This document shows, one piece after another, positions 14,001-22,579 of a stretch of DNA of 64,000 bases (positions within the stretch are counted from its first letter, which is position 1; each line of letters starts with the position of its first letter). The translations under genes and the position numbers were made by a program. The DNA comes from Otis tarda. Taxonomy: Eukaryota > Chordata > Aves > Otidiformes > Otididae. The stretch covers positions 17,856,501-17,920,500 of the forward strand of contig CM048553.1 in assembly GCA_026413225.1 (NCBI GenBank), in the 5' to 3' direction. The notes under the pieces were generated by a model that saw only the letters and a program-made list of their open reading frames with translations, ran no database searches and had not been told where the DNA came from.

Positions 14001-17000
14001 AAACCATGATTAAAAAAGCATGGGTTTTGATTATGGATTTTTTTTAGTTTTAAATCAGATCACAGAGCTGGATTACCAGCTCTGCATGCAGTTTGATAAT
14101 CCACAGCTACATCAGGATGTAGCAGTACACATTAGTTGTTCCTATTACTAATAGAAAGGTAGAAACTAGATTTGGTTGGGGGAGCTGTTTGTTTTAAATA
14201 TTCTTTTTTTTTCAGAAAGGGGCTCCCTTCAGCAGCTCAAAAAGCCTGTAGATAAGGACTAAACATGCAACCTCCTAGGTGTAACTTTGTTTTGTACCTC
14301 AAAAGCAAAATAAAACAAAATCCAACCCAATGAGGTGGCAAGCCCAGAAGTCACAAGTGTTAGCACTACAGCACCAAAACAATGGAAAAGATGGACTTAC
14401 ACATAATTTATTATTCCTACCTTCCAAATACTTAGAGACTTTCTCCATCCGAACTGCCATATGGTAAAGAGAATGAACAGAAAGATGCAACATTTAGCTT
14501 TAAAATAATTTACAGAAAACAAGTCCAAAAACATCTGGAGTTGTGATTATTAGTAGTACAAAGGAAGTTATTTGTTCGAACCTGAGGTTAGGTCAGATCC
14601 TCTGTTCTTTTTATCTTCTACTATTTCATAGAACGGGCCTATTACTTGTAGTAATTCTTCAACTTTGTCCGTCATTGGCATACTCTCAAGAATCTGCACA
14701 AGGCCAAAATATGAAGCATCTTATGAAACAGCAAGTCAATGATTCATTCATTTAAACTGATTTTAGAAAGTGCTCGTCATTGTAAAACTCAGTAGCATTT
14801 CACTAAGTCACTTAACTGTTATTCTGATTTTTTAACTTTTTTTTTCTATTAAAGGAAAACAACATAAAACTAATTTGCCAAACAAGAATCTTGACCTAAA
14901 AAAAAAAGTTAATACAGCTAGTTAAGAGAAGATGGGAGAGCTAATGCATTTACCAACACTAAAGGACAGCCCCAGCACAGTATTAGTAGACCATGGAATC
15001 CATTATATCAACAATTTCAAACTAAACCAACTCAAAGTTCAACACGCTGCTGTTAATACGATGCAATTTATTTTATAGACAAGTCTTCTCACAGAAAAAA
15101 ATGAAACTGAAAGACTTTTTCTTAAAGGATTCTTTGTATTTGTCAAACCCTGCCATTTTCAATGAAATGTAAGGAGATCAAAAGTGCCCTACTAGGTCCA
15201 TCTAAACCCAAACAACAAAATGGACAGAAATCAGCAAAACTGGGACAGTAGTAAGACATACTTAGAAGAAGAGCAAACTAGAACCAAGTTCTGCTCTTCA
15301 AGTCATCTGGAGCTCTTCCTTTGATAAAAAATTCTTCATTTTGAATTAAAAAACCATACCTTTGATCATCGGATAGGAACGCAAATATTAAATCTAAAAC
15401 AGTTTAAACAGAAGAGATTAAATAACTCAATATTATTTTAAAAGAATACAATATTATTGTCCCATTCTGGTTTGGGTCCTTTCAACCAAGCTTTTTGCCA
15501 ATAGCTTTGTTCCTCTTTCATCCTCTATGTTGTTATTATTATTATTATTATAAAGAGGCAATAGCTATAGGAAAAGACTCAGGTAGAAGCAAACTAAGAG
15601 CTACAGTACACCTCCACCTCCGGAAGAGCACCAAGAAAGCAACAGATGGAGGTACATGCTGCCACAGAACATGCTGCTCAAAGGCACCAAGCATGTCACT
15701 AAGCAGTAGAAGCAAAAGCTACAGCATTACTTCACAAAGCAGGAGCTCCAGGCAGGCTAGCAGGTAACAAGTCAACACTTGCAAACCTATCAAGGATACC
15801 AAGAGACAACAATCCTATCAAACTGCAGTTTCATTGCCACTTCTCTGATCTATTTAGTGTATATAGTTCATTCCACATTTGTTAGAGAGAAATGCTCAGT
15901 GCACAGATACTGAGCTGAACATGAACCTGAGACAGGACAGTTGTGTGGTTTTTATTTTTCTTTTTTTAACTTCAGTAGCATTGAGAGAAGCAAGAAACCT
16001 ATTCTAAAATAACACTTGTATTTGCTATGTATTTAGTTCTATAGTCTGCACCGTAAACTGTTTCATACATGCCTTTGTATGATGTCTGCACATAACTGCT
16101 CTTCATCTACTCTAAACAAACCTCAATACACTCTCTGCATCTCGGAGCAATTCTTAGAATCTTACCACACAGTTTCTGTTAAAGTAAGAGTTTTGTAACT
16201 GCTAGCTTTCAGGTGAGCAAGAAAAGAGCCAACACTTCCACAAACAAAATAAATTGCTTACTTACATAGCCACTAGGCATAATATGCAATCTTAAAATTT
16301 AAAGTGCAAAATCAATTATTATGTATCACAAATTACTGTTTTCTTTGGATGTCAGGCAATTCATATATGAAGACTCTTGTTTTAAATTATAAACACCATG
16401 TAGTGTTAACACTTCTTTATGCTAAGATAACACTCTTTTCTAATATAGAATCATAGAATGGTTTGGGTTGGAAGGGACATTAAATATCACCTAGTTCCAA
16501 CCACCCTGCTATGGGCAGGAACACCAGGTTGCTCAAAACCCCATCCAACCTGGTCTTGAACACTTCCAGGAATGGGGCATCCACAGCTTCTCTGGGCAAC
16601 CTGATCCAGTGTTCCACCACCCTCATAGTGAAGAATTTCTTCTTTTTATCTAATCTAAATCTACCCTCTTTCGGTTTAAATATATAACAAAACAATGTAT
16701 CTGAAGTATAAATAAATTAGTTTAAACAGTATTGCAATATAAAATTTCAGAAGTTCTACTTGGAAGATAAATTAACCTTAAGCAAAATGCACCTGAGCTC
16801 AAATTCATCTTAATTAAGACTAAGACACATTTGGTCATCTCCCACTAGCACCTCAAAACCTCACCCAGACATATCCTCAACAACAGCTGCGATTTTCAAG
16901 CCTACCACATGATGGGTAGGCCAAACCACACAAGTTTACAATAAAAGTATCTTGTGACAGAGTCATCCGATGCACAAACAGCCCAAAAACAATATGCAAA

Positions 17001-20000
17001 TACTAGGGACATGCATGCAGGTACCACCTTAGGCCCCCCCTCACTAACAAAACCACGACATCCCGGGACAGGGGTGGAATATGGCAGTCTTATACACCCT
17101 TAAACACAGTCCTTTTTGCCCCCTTGGACATGGATACCTATGCAGCAACAGCAGAATGCCCACAGTAACACCATGAGGATTAGTGCAGTATGTGCTGATA
17201 GAACAACCCAGTGGATCCATTTGAAATGCACTTCCATTGACATTTCAAGTAGAATCAATTGGGTTGCAAAAGCTGAAGCTAGTATTTCAAATGTGAGAGC
17301 TGAAACAGCACCAAAGCAGGGTAAACATTCCCCAGTTTCAAAGCTGAGCAAGGCAAGAAGTCATTTGCTCTCCAGTCCCTACATGTAATCTCTACAGAGG
17401 CAGAATATTTGTGCTTCATTAGGGTCAAGTTAGTAGACTTCCTCACAGGAGACTTAATAGGGTTCTTTTTGAACAAACATCGCAGTTTCACTTTGGTTTA
17501 GTGTCCTGACCAAACCAGTTACTGCGTTGGAAGAAAAAAAAAATACAGTACCCTAACTAAAGTATTAATGCATTTTGAATCCAAGCTTTGAAATGAAGTA
17601 CCAAAACTCACAGTACACATTCAAAAGGAATTATTAAAATTTAGTGGGATTTTTGACCAAATTAATAATACTTGGCCTCCTGTGTTTTCTGGAGTTACTT
17701 ATTTTTAATTTTAAAGCAGCTACAGTAATACCAGCAGGAACTAAATTACCAAAATTAAAGCTAGGAAATAGAACATTAGTCAGACTCCAGCTCCTTGCCT
17801 ACTAAAAGTTTCTGTTGTATCAATCATTAAAACATGTTAAGAGTTCGATGTCAAAACAGCAGCCTAGGAGAAAAGCAAGAGTAGTTGGAGTAGAACTTAC
17901 ATTTTTCTCTCCTTGACGCTAACCTCATTATAGTAATAGATTACAATTATACTTTTATCCAGATTGACAGTAAATAATCTTTAAACTGGAAAGGCGACCT
18001 AGAAGAGCTTCAGTGAAAAGACTGCAGTGAAGAGAGCTAGTTAATAAAAGACAAACTTTAATTCTGAATGTTTAGTTTAGTAAACTATGACTGTTTACAA
18101 ATTAAGCATCTACTCCAAAAAAGACAGATCAAACTACTCAATTCTAACTGACTGCAACTATAATATACAAGGAATATTTTTATGACAAGTACCGAAAATT
18201 CAAAGAGCTGAGTTATTTGTGGAGGGGAAAAAAAATTATTAAGTTTACATATTTGATTATGCTCATATCTCCATTTATGAGACCGAGAGTCTTGCTCCTG
18301 AAGTCCTTCTGGAGGGCTGGTTTTTTTTTTTTCCTTTCCAAGATAAGGATCACTTACCTTTCTCAACTCTGAGAACTGAAATAGTTTGCAGTAAATCAGC
18401 TTTTCTTTTGTTGTACTTTAAATTCCACTGTTTTCCTCACCACCCCCTTTACCATGATTTCAATACTTAACGTTCTTCAGCTCTGTCATTTAAGCTTCCT
18501 ATCAGCTACAGCTCTCACGTTTCTCTAAAAACAACCCAAATTCTATAGCTTTGAAAGGAACTACATGATGTTCTTCTCCCTGTGGGCCAAACAGCATAGT
18601 ACTGAAATGTACCAGTTCACATAGGCAAGAATCCATTTGGAGCTTTGGCAGTAGTAATCAACAAGAACCACCTCACATTCCTTAATTTATTTCTGGAACA
18701 TTTGTTCTAGAAGATGCCTTCTACTCCCTAGTAAACTTACCTTTTTCATTTCTTCAACATAGGCTATCATGGCTTCTTCTTTGGACATATCTCCCAAGGC
18801 ACTCCAAGCATCCCTAGGAAAGAAAGTCACATATATCTTCAGTATCTTCAAGGTCTACTGTATTTTTTCAGCCTAGCTTTAAGTAGGTCAGTTATGTAAT
18901 GCCCAAAGTTTCTCTGACACAAATAAAATGCAACAACAATTCACAACTTCTTTTAAAGTCCAAATATATAATTTGCTATGATAATCACATAATGGTACAT
19001 CAATAAAGAAAAAACAAACTGAACAGCCTGGGGACTGAAGAGTTCCTCACTGACCAGCTACAATCTTGTACCCTGCAAGTTGTTAACAAGCCCAGATATG
19101 AGACACACATTTCCCTTTTGATTAGGTTGATTTTTAAGACTCTCTGCTGCAGAGAAAGCAGGCACAGACACTTCAGCCAGCACTTACAAACAGCTGTCAG
19201 TAAGTTAGAACATGCTACAAGAAAAATCTATCATTTTCAAGTTTAGCAACTGGGGAAAGACACATCAGTCTAATAGGCAAATAGTGTAATCATTGCCCCC
19301 AGTTACTACAGTAGCTACTTATGACCTAAAAAATCTCCCCCTCTCCAACTCCGCAAGACAGAAAACACCAAGCAAGTTTATCAGTATTGCACAAGGAATC
19401 TGTCAAAACACAGACTGGAATAAAACATTTCCTTACTCAGCCTTGCACTTGATTTGACACTGTCCCTTCCTCTTGCCAGAGTATTTGTTCCACTTACAGC
19501 AAAACCCCAAGGTTGGTAGCTCACATTTCAGCTACTACCAACCAGGTGGGTGAAAGCTCACTGCCCTACTCTGCAAGGATATCCCTGTCATCCTGACTTG
19601 GGGAGACTGGGGAGGAAGAGAGGCAGGAAAAAAAAAAAAGTCCAAAGGAATAATTTCACAAATCCCAAGACCACCATGACTGTAAAGAAAGTAATGATTT
19701 GTTCTTTAGGACAAATAATTACTAAAATATAATAAACAAAGCATTCATATAGCTTTTCAAATAGATCTTCGCGATTTGGTGAATCAGAAGTCTTCCCAGG
19801 ACAAGGAAAATACAGGCAGCGGGAAGTCCTGCCACTGAACAGAAACCAGAAAGACACATAAACCAGATTTCTCCCCACGAGGCTGAGGCTATATCAACAG
19901 CTGTCAATGAGCACTTGTTTACTTCAGGCTCATATCATACATGAAAACTTGCTAAGAAAGAATTCTAGACACTCATCCACACCACTTATCCTGCAGAGCA

Positions 20001-21828
20001 CCTACAATTTTATTCTACAACAGGGAATAAACATGCTTGCCCAAGAAAAACCTGCCCACCTGTGGAACCCCAGGGAATATTTTCACCTGCAACTCTGAGA
20101 AGTTACAAATTATCTGAGCTAGAAAGTTGGAACACAAGACAGAAAATGAATTCAAGCATCAAAGGTTGTGAATGTCCTTTTTTAAAAAGGGAAATAAACT
20201 CACTAAACTCTTTCCCTAAGTGCCATTCTTCTAAACATCTCCATTCTGAGCATAAAAAAAACCAAAACAACAACTCATTAAAAGTTACCATTTATATCTA
20301 CCAATTGGATCCCAAAATCCAGGTCGTGGAATGTTACAGGGTCCTTGGGTTGCTTGCTTATAAAAGCTATAGAACTTGAGCATCATTTCATTCGTTGGCT
20401 GGAATGAACCTAGTGAAAGCATTTGGAAATACAATTAAAATTGTAGTCAAGACTATTAACAAGTATTTTACAAGCTTAGTATTTCTGTGAGAAAATAGCC
20501 TGCGGTTTGTTACGACCTGATTCACAGCAGTATAGTTTAAGTTGACAGAGAACATCCTCAACTTAATTTACCATGACCCAGCACCACTGACAATATTTAC
20601 TTTACAAATAGCAAGCTTCAAATTGAGTTTAAAGGACTATAACCTCTAGTACTTCTAAGGTCAGACTCCACAATTAGAATTTTTTTTTAAAAGTAATAAG
20701 TAACATAAAGCAAGGATTCTTTCAGTTTAAAGGTACCAATTCAGCTCCCAATAAACAAAGTATCTTGCATGTCACTTTACTATTATAAAGAGTAACTTAT
20801 TGAAAGACTCTAAAATTAAATACACCTCCTCCCCCAAAAAACTCCAACCAAACAAAAAACCCACAAAACAAACACAACAATCACAAAACACAGCCCTCCA
20901 CAGTCCTCCTGTTTGCTTTGGGCATTTGACAGTTTAGTGTATTCAGTAACTGTTTCACTGTTTCTCCTGTTTTTCTCTTCTCTTCTTCCTTGTGGAACAC
21001 ACTTTTGTAGAGGTAGGAAATGCAAACACAAAACTGTAACAGCTGGCAGGGAAGATTCATAATCAATCCATTAAATCAAATACTTTGAGGTTTGATTCTA
21101 GTCACTGGAAGTTTACAGTGACCTTTACCTTAGTATCACAACAAACTCAGTTTCACTTACACCAAAATTAATGATTCATGTAATAATCAACTTTTTTTTT
21201 ATTACACTTATCAAAAAGACATATTGTGATTTTTTTTTCCCCTTGCTTTTCCGTTAACTCTTTCAGCAGAGGGACTCAGGATAACAGCTCCGAAGTCGTC
21301 AAACCACCTTCAGGACCACAGCGAGGCCGAGACCCCTCCCCGGCGCTCCCGCACCGCGGGCCGGGGGGACCCGACCGGCCCCCTCCTCCATCCGCCTGAC
21401 CGAGGAGCTCCTGTCGACGGCTCGGAAGCCCCCGAACCGGCGTTTCTTCAGGAGAGGCGGACGGCAGCACCAAACCCGAGGTTTCCAAGCGGCTGTCCAG
21501 CCGCCGCCTGCTGTCGGGCGCCCGGCCCCGGGCAGCTGAAAAAGGGCGGCCCTACTGCCCGGGCCTGGGCCGCGCCGCCGCCCCTGCCCGGAGACCGCTC
21601 GCCCCGGAGGAAGCGGCCGCGGGCGGGAGAGGGGCCTGGCCTCTCCTCGCCCTCCGGGCTCTGCCGGCCTCGCAGGTGCCAGCCGGGCGGCCAGGCCCCG
21701 CGCCCATGCCACCGGACTTACCCCTCCTCGCCGCCCCCCAGGCCGCACTTACCGTTTTTAGGCAGGCTCTGGATCACCTTCACTGCCGCCTCGAATCTGG
21801 TGGCGTGCACAGAGCCGGTCTCCGCCAT
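760..21828 (-). CDS. ACBD5: ACBD5, acyl-CoA-binding domain protein 5 (5' seven coding exons, partial)
   Basis: Peroxisomal tail-anchored protein that binds (very-long-chain) acyl-CoA and tethers peroxisomes to the ER through VAPA/VAPB. Seven exons, 21753-21828, 20289-20409, 18741-18813, 14582-14693, 3526-3663, 2594-2794 and 760-866, all with GT-AG borders, join into 828 nt (276 codons) without a stop. The acyl-CoA-binding domain spans about residues 8-100. It includes YKQATQG (42-48), KWDAW (65-69) and Tyr84, the usual ligand-contact positions of ACBP. An acidic Ser/Glu tract follows (about 147-168), then an FFAT-like core VYCDSME (264-270). The start codon has G at -3 and G at +4 and lies in a CpG island. 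The family's C-terminal coiled coil and transmembrane anchor are not in the window; their exons must lie left of position 1. The identification rests on recognising the vertebrate protein exon by exon and on phase agreement at every junction. Confidence 0.96.
867..2593 (-). other. ACBD5 intron 6
   Basis: 1,727-nt intron between exons 6 and 7. More than half of it is the antisense CR1 copy at 1420-2352. The rest is AT-rich and unremarkable. Confidence 0.85.
1420..2352 (+). mobile_element. CR1 LINE, 5'-truncated copy with reverse-transcriptase C-terminus and 3' end
   Basis: Non-LTR retrotransposon fragment inside ACBD5 intron 6, antisense to the gene. The 5' break falls within the reverse transcriptase (RT) region, at about ATATCTTTATCAACGATCT. 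The catalytic motif FADDTKLGG is encoded at 1477 onward. A +/- frameshift near 1690 moves the frame into a second segment with [20 protein letters not shown] and the CR1-typical [16 protein letters not shown], which stops at 2072. The 3' untranslated part (GGCTGCCCAGGGAAGTGGTG, then TTGGACTTGATGATC) ends in the CR1 tail ATTCTATGACTCTATGATT. It is dead through truncation and frameshift but recognisable over its whole length, so it is moderately young. Confidence 0.95.
2594..2794 (-). CDS. ACBD5: ACBD5 coding exon 6 (variable linker)
   Basis: The acceptor TTTTACAG precedes 2794 and the donor GTATTG starts at 2593; the exon is 201 nt. It encodes residues 174-240, with [20 protein letters not shown] and [20 protein letters not shown]. 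It is a charged, probably disordered linker that is less conserved than its neighbours. The IVTNGY-like and SSLNG-like blocks match the family order. Confidence 0.93.
2795..3525 (-). other. ACBD5 intron 5
   Basis: 731-nt AT-rich intron with GTATGT donor and TTTTACAG acceptor. Nothing else recognised. Confidence 0.85.
3526..3663 (-). CDS. ACBD5: ACBD5 coding exon 5 (acidic linker)
   Basis: The acceptor TTCTTAG precedes 3663 and the donor GTATGT starts at 3525; the exon is 138 nt. It encodes [20 protein letters not shown] and then a Ser/Glu-rich run ([13 protein letters not shown] and HEEEEKE). The composition indicates a disordered acidic linker. The matching [13 protein letters not shown] stretch is conserved in vertebrate ACBD5. 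Confidence 0.94.
4553..4662 (+). mobile_element. CR1 LINE 3' tail fragment
   Basis: About 110 bases matching the extreme 3' end of CR1: AAGGCAACCTGATCTA, GATGTCCCTGCTCCTTGCAG, GGGGTTGGACTAGATGACCT, TTCAACCCTAACCACTCTATGATTCTATGATTCTA. It is heavily 5'-truncated, as is typical of CR1. It lies antisense to ACBD5 in intron 4. Confidence 0.92.
4988..5015 (+). repeat. Poly(A) homopolymer, 28 bases
   Basis: An uninterrupted run of A. It has no recognisable retrotransposed body next to it, so it is annotated as a simple repeat. Confidence 0.95.
6953..7040 (+). repeat. A/C-rich low-complexity tract
   Basis: Runs of A interspersed with CAC/CACC units. The tract is almost entirely A and C on the plus strand, giving strong strand asymmetry. 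It produces artefactual lysine/threonine-rich frames. Confidence 0.85.
14582..14693 (-). CDS. ACBD5: ACBD5 coding exon 4
   Basis: The acceptor TTGTGCAG precedes 14693. The donor is CAG/GTTCGA at 14581, a weak match to GTRAGT. The exon is 112 nt and encodes residues 91-127, including [20 protein letters not shown], the end of the acyl-CoA-binding domain. The donor is supported because it leaves phase 1 and joins exon 5 to give Asp-Leu as in the family. Reading through instead meets TAA four codons into the intron. Confidence 0.93.
15532..15552 (+). repeat. (TTA)n microsatellite
   Basis: About seven TTA units following a pyrimidine-rich stretch. The run is short and uninterrupted. Confidence 0.9.
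16446..16681 (-). mobile_element. CR1 LINE 3' fragment
   Basis: On the plus strand it reads TAGAATCATAGAATGGTTTG, then GGTTGGAAGGGACATTAAAT. It continues through CATCCACAGCTTCTCTGGGC and ends near TCTAATCTAAATCTACCCTC. This is the reverse complement of a CR1 3' end about 235 bases long. It lies in the same orientation as ACBD5, in intron 3. It is close to the usual bird CR1 consensus as I remember it, so it is a fairly recent insertion. Confidence 0.95.
18741..18813 (-). CDS. ACBD5: ACBD5 coding exon 3
   Basis: The acceptor TTCCTAG precedes 18813 and the donor GTAAG starts at 18740; the exon is 73 nt. It completes Trp66 and encodes [20 protein letters not shown] and on to Lys90, leaving phase 0. 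Tyr84 corresponds to the conserved C-terminal tyrosine of the acyl-CoA pocket. Confidence 0.95.
18814..20288 (-). other. ACBD5 intron 2
   Basis: 1,475-nt intron with GTAACT donor and TTCCTAG acceptor. Nothing else recognised. Confidence 0.8.
20289..20409 (-). CDS. ACBD5: ACBD5 coding exon 2 (acyl-CoA-binding core)
   Basis: The acceptor CACTAG precedes 20409 and the donor GTAACT starts at 20288; the exon is 121 nt. It encodes residues 26-66, including the YKQATQGPC segment and [12 protein letters not shown]. It enters in phase 1 and ends with two bases of Trp66. This is the most conserved part of the acyl-CoA-binding fold. Confidence 0.96.
20410..21752 (-). other. ACBD5 intron 1
   Basis: 1,343-nt intron. 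Its first 460 bases or so (21290-21752) belong to the GC-rich CpG island and the rest is AT-rich. Long frames on both strands in the GC-rich part are due to high GC (few stops), not genes. Confidence 0.8.
21753..21828 (-). CDS. ACBD5: ACBD5 coding exon 1 (start codon)
   Basis: Encodes residues 1-25 plus the first base of Gly26, starting [20 protein letters not shown]. The ATG is at 21828-21826 in the context GGGACATGG. The donor GTAAGT begins at 21752. The last residues before the junction read SLPKN, and Gly26 is completed by exon 2. No ATG is visible in the 100 bases just upstream, so this is the natural start. A TSS-dependent longer N-terminus, known from other vertebrates, cannot be excluded. 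Confidence 0.96.
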
Positions 21829-21866
21829 GTCCCTATCCTGTCCTGTCACCTCACCGCCCGCCGCCG

Positions 21867-21885
21867 CCTCCTCCTCCTCCTCCTC
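21867..21885 (-). repeat. (GGA)n run in presumed ACBD5 5' UTR
   Basis: About six GAG/GGA units on the ACBD5 sense strand, ending about 40 bases upstream of the ATG. Short triplet runs like this are common in GC-rich 5' UTRs. Confidence 0.85.
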
Positions 21886-22227
21886 GGCCGCCGAGCCGCG
21901 TCTGGCGGGGCGGGTTCAGCTCAGCCTGCAGCCGGTTACACGGGAGCAGGGCTGAGAGGCGCCGGGCCGTACGCAGCCAACCCCCAGCGGCAGCGGGGCG
22001 GGGTGCCCAGCCCCTGCCGCGCCCGGCCCCCGCCCCGATCCCCCAACCCTCCGCCTTGGGCAGCGCTGGACACAGCCCGCCCAGCGCCCCGGGCCGAGCA
22101 CGACCCGCAACACGCGCAGCCCCGCCGACAACCCACCCCTACCTCCACCCCGGCCTCAGGCGCCCATGTTATGTCTCCCACAGCGGGGCCCTTCCCCTCC
22201 TCTCGCACCGCCCCCAGGCCGCCAGCG

Positions 22228-22246
22228 GCACGCCGGGAAACGTAGT
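22228..22246 (-). promoter_or_regulatory. ZNF143/GFY-like promoter element
   Basis: The minus strand reads ACTACGTTTCCCGGCGTGC, compared with the consensus ACTACAATTCCCAGCATGC. It has 15 of 19 matches and all core ACTAC, TTCCC and TGC bases are kept. It lies 400 bases upstream of the ACBD5 ATG, in the sense orientation. This motif is typical of CpG-island promoters. Function is inferred. Confidence 0.5.
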
Positions 22247-22579
22247 CCGCCCGCCGCGGCCCTCGGCCGGGCTCCGCACAGGTGTCTCCGCCGGCTGTCC
22301 CCGTTCAGCGCCTTCTCTTCCCCCCGCCGCCGTCGCAGGCCGGTCAGCCCCTCGCAGCGAAGGGCGAGGGCTGTGCGGAGGCGGCCGGCCGGCCCCGGCG
22401 GCCAGGCTGAGGCCGAGGAGAAGCCCCTGGGCCGGCCTGTACCCCCGGCCTGCCAGAGCTGCTCCAGGTGATGGCGGGTGCGATCCTGGGGCCCGCCAAG
22501 TCGTTGAAGTGCCGATCCCGGGGAGTGTCTCCTGTGGGGACTGAGGAAACAGTTCTCTCTTTTTTTTTTTTTTTTTTCT

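Larger units (their letters stand above)
3664..14581 (-). other. ACBD5 intron 4 (10.9 kb)
   Basis: The largest ACBD5 intron in the window. It holds a short CR1 tail (4553-4662), a 28-base A run (4988-5015) and an A/C-rich stretch (6953-7040). Several open frames of 60-110 codons occur on both strands (for example around 8.4-8.8 kb). None has family-like sequence or splice context, and I regard them as chance. No RNA gene is recognised. Confidence 0.75.
14694..18740 (-). other. ACBD5 intron 3
   Basis: 4,047-nt intron containing a (TTA)n microsatellite (15532-15552) and one CR1 fragment (16446-16681). Otherwise AT-rich with nothing recognised. Confidence 0.8.
21290..22500 (-). promoter_or_regulatory. 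ACBD5 CpG-island promoter
   Basis: GC- and CpG-rich block surrounding ACBD5 exon 1, abruptly flanked by AT-rich DNA on both sides. It contains a (CTC)n run (21867-21885) in the presumed 5' UTR and a ZNF143-like element (22228-22246). There is no TATA box at a sensible distance from the start codon, consistent with a housekeeping promoter. The exact TSS cannot be read from sequence. Divergent transcription toward the intergenic side is possible. Confidence 0.85.

Noticed and set aside
21299..22544. Long overlapping open frames on both strands (up to 189 codons)
   Set aside because: They lie in the ACBD5 CpG island, where high GC removes stop codons. Pro/Arg/Ala-rich composition and no family resemblance.
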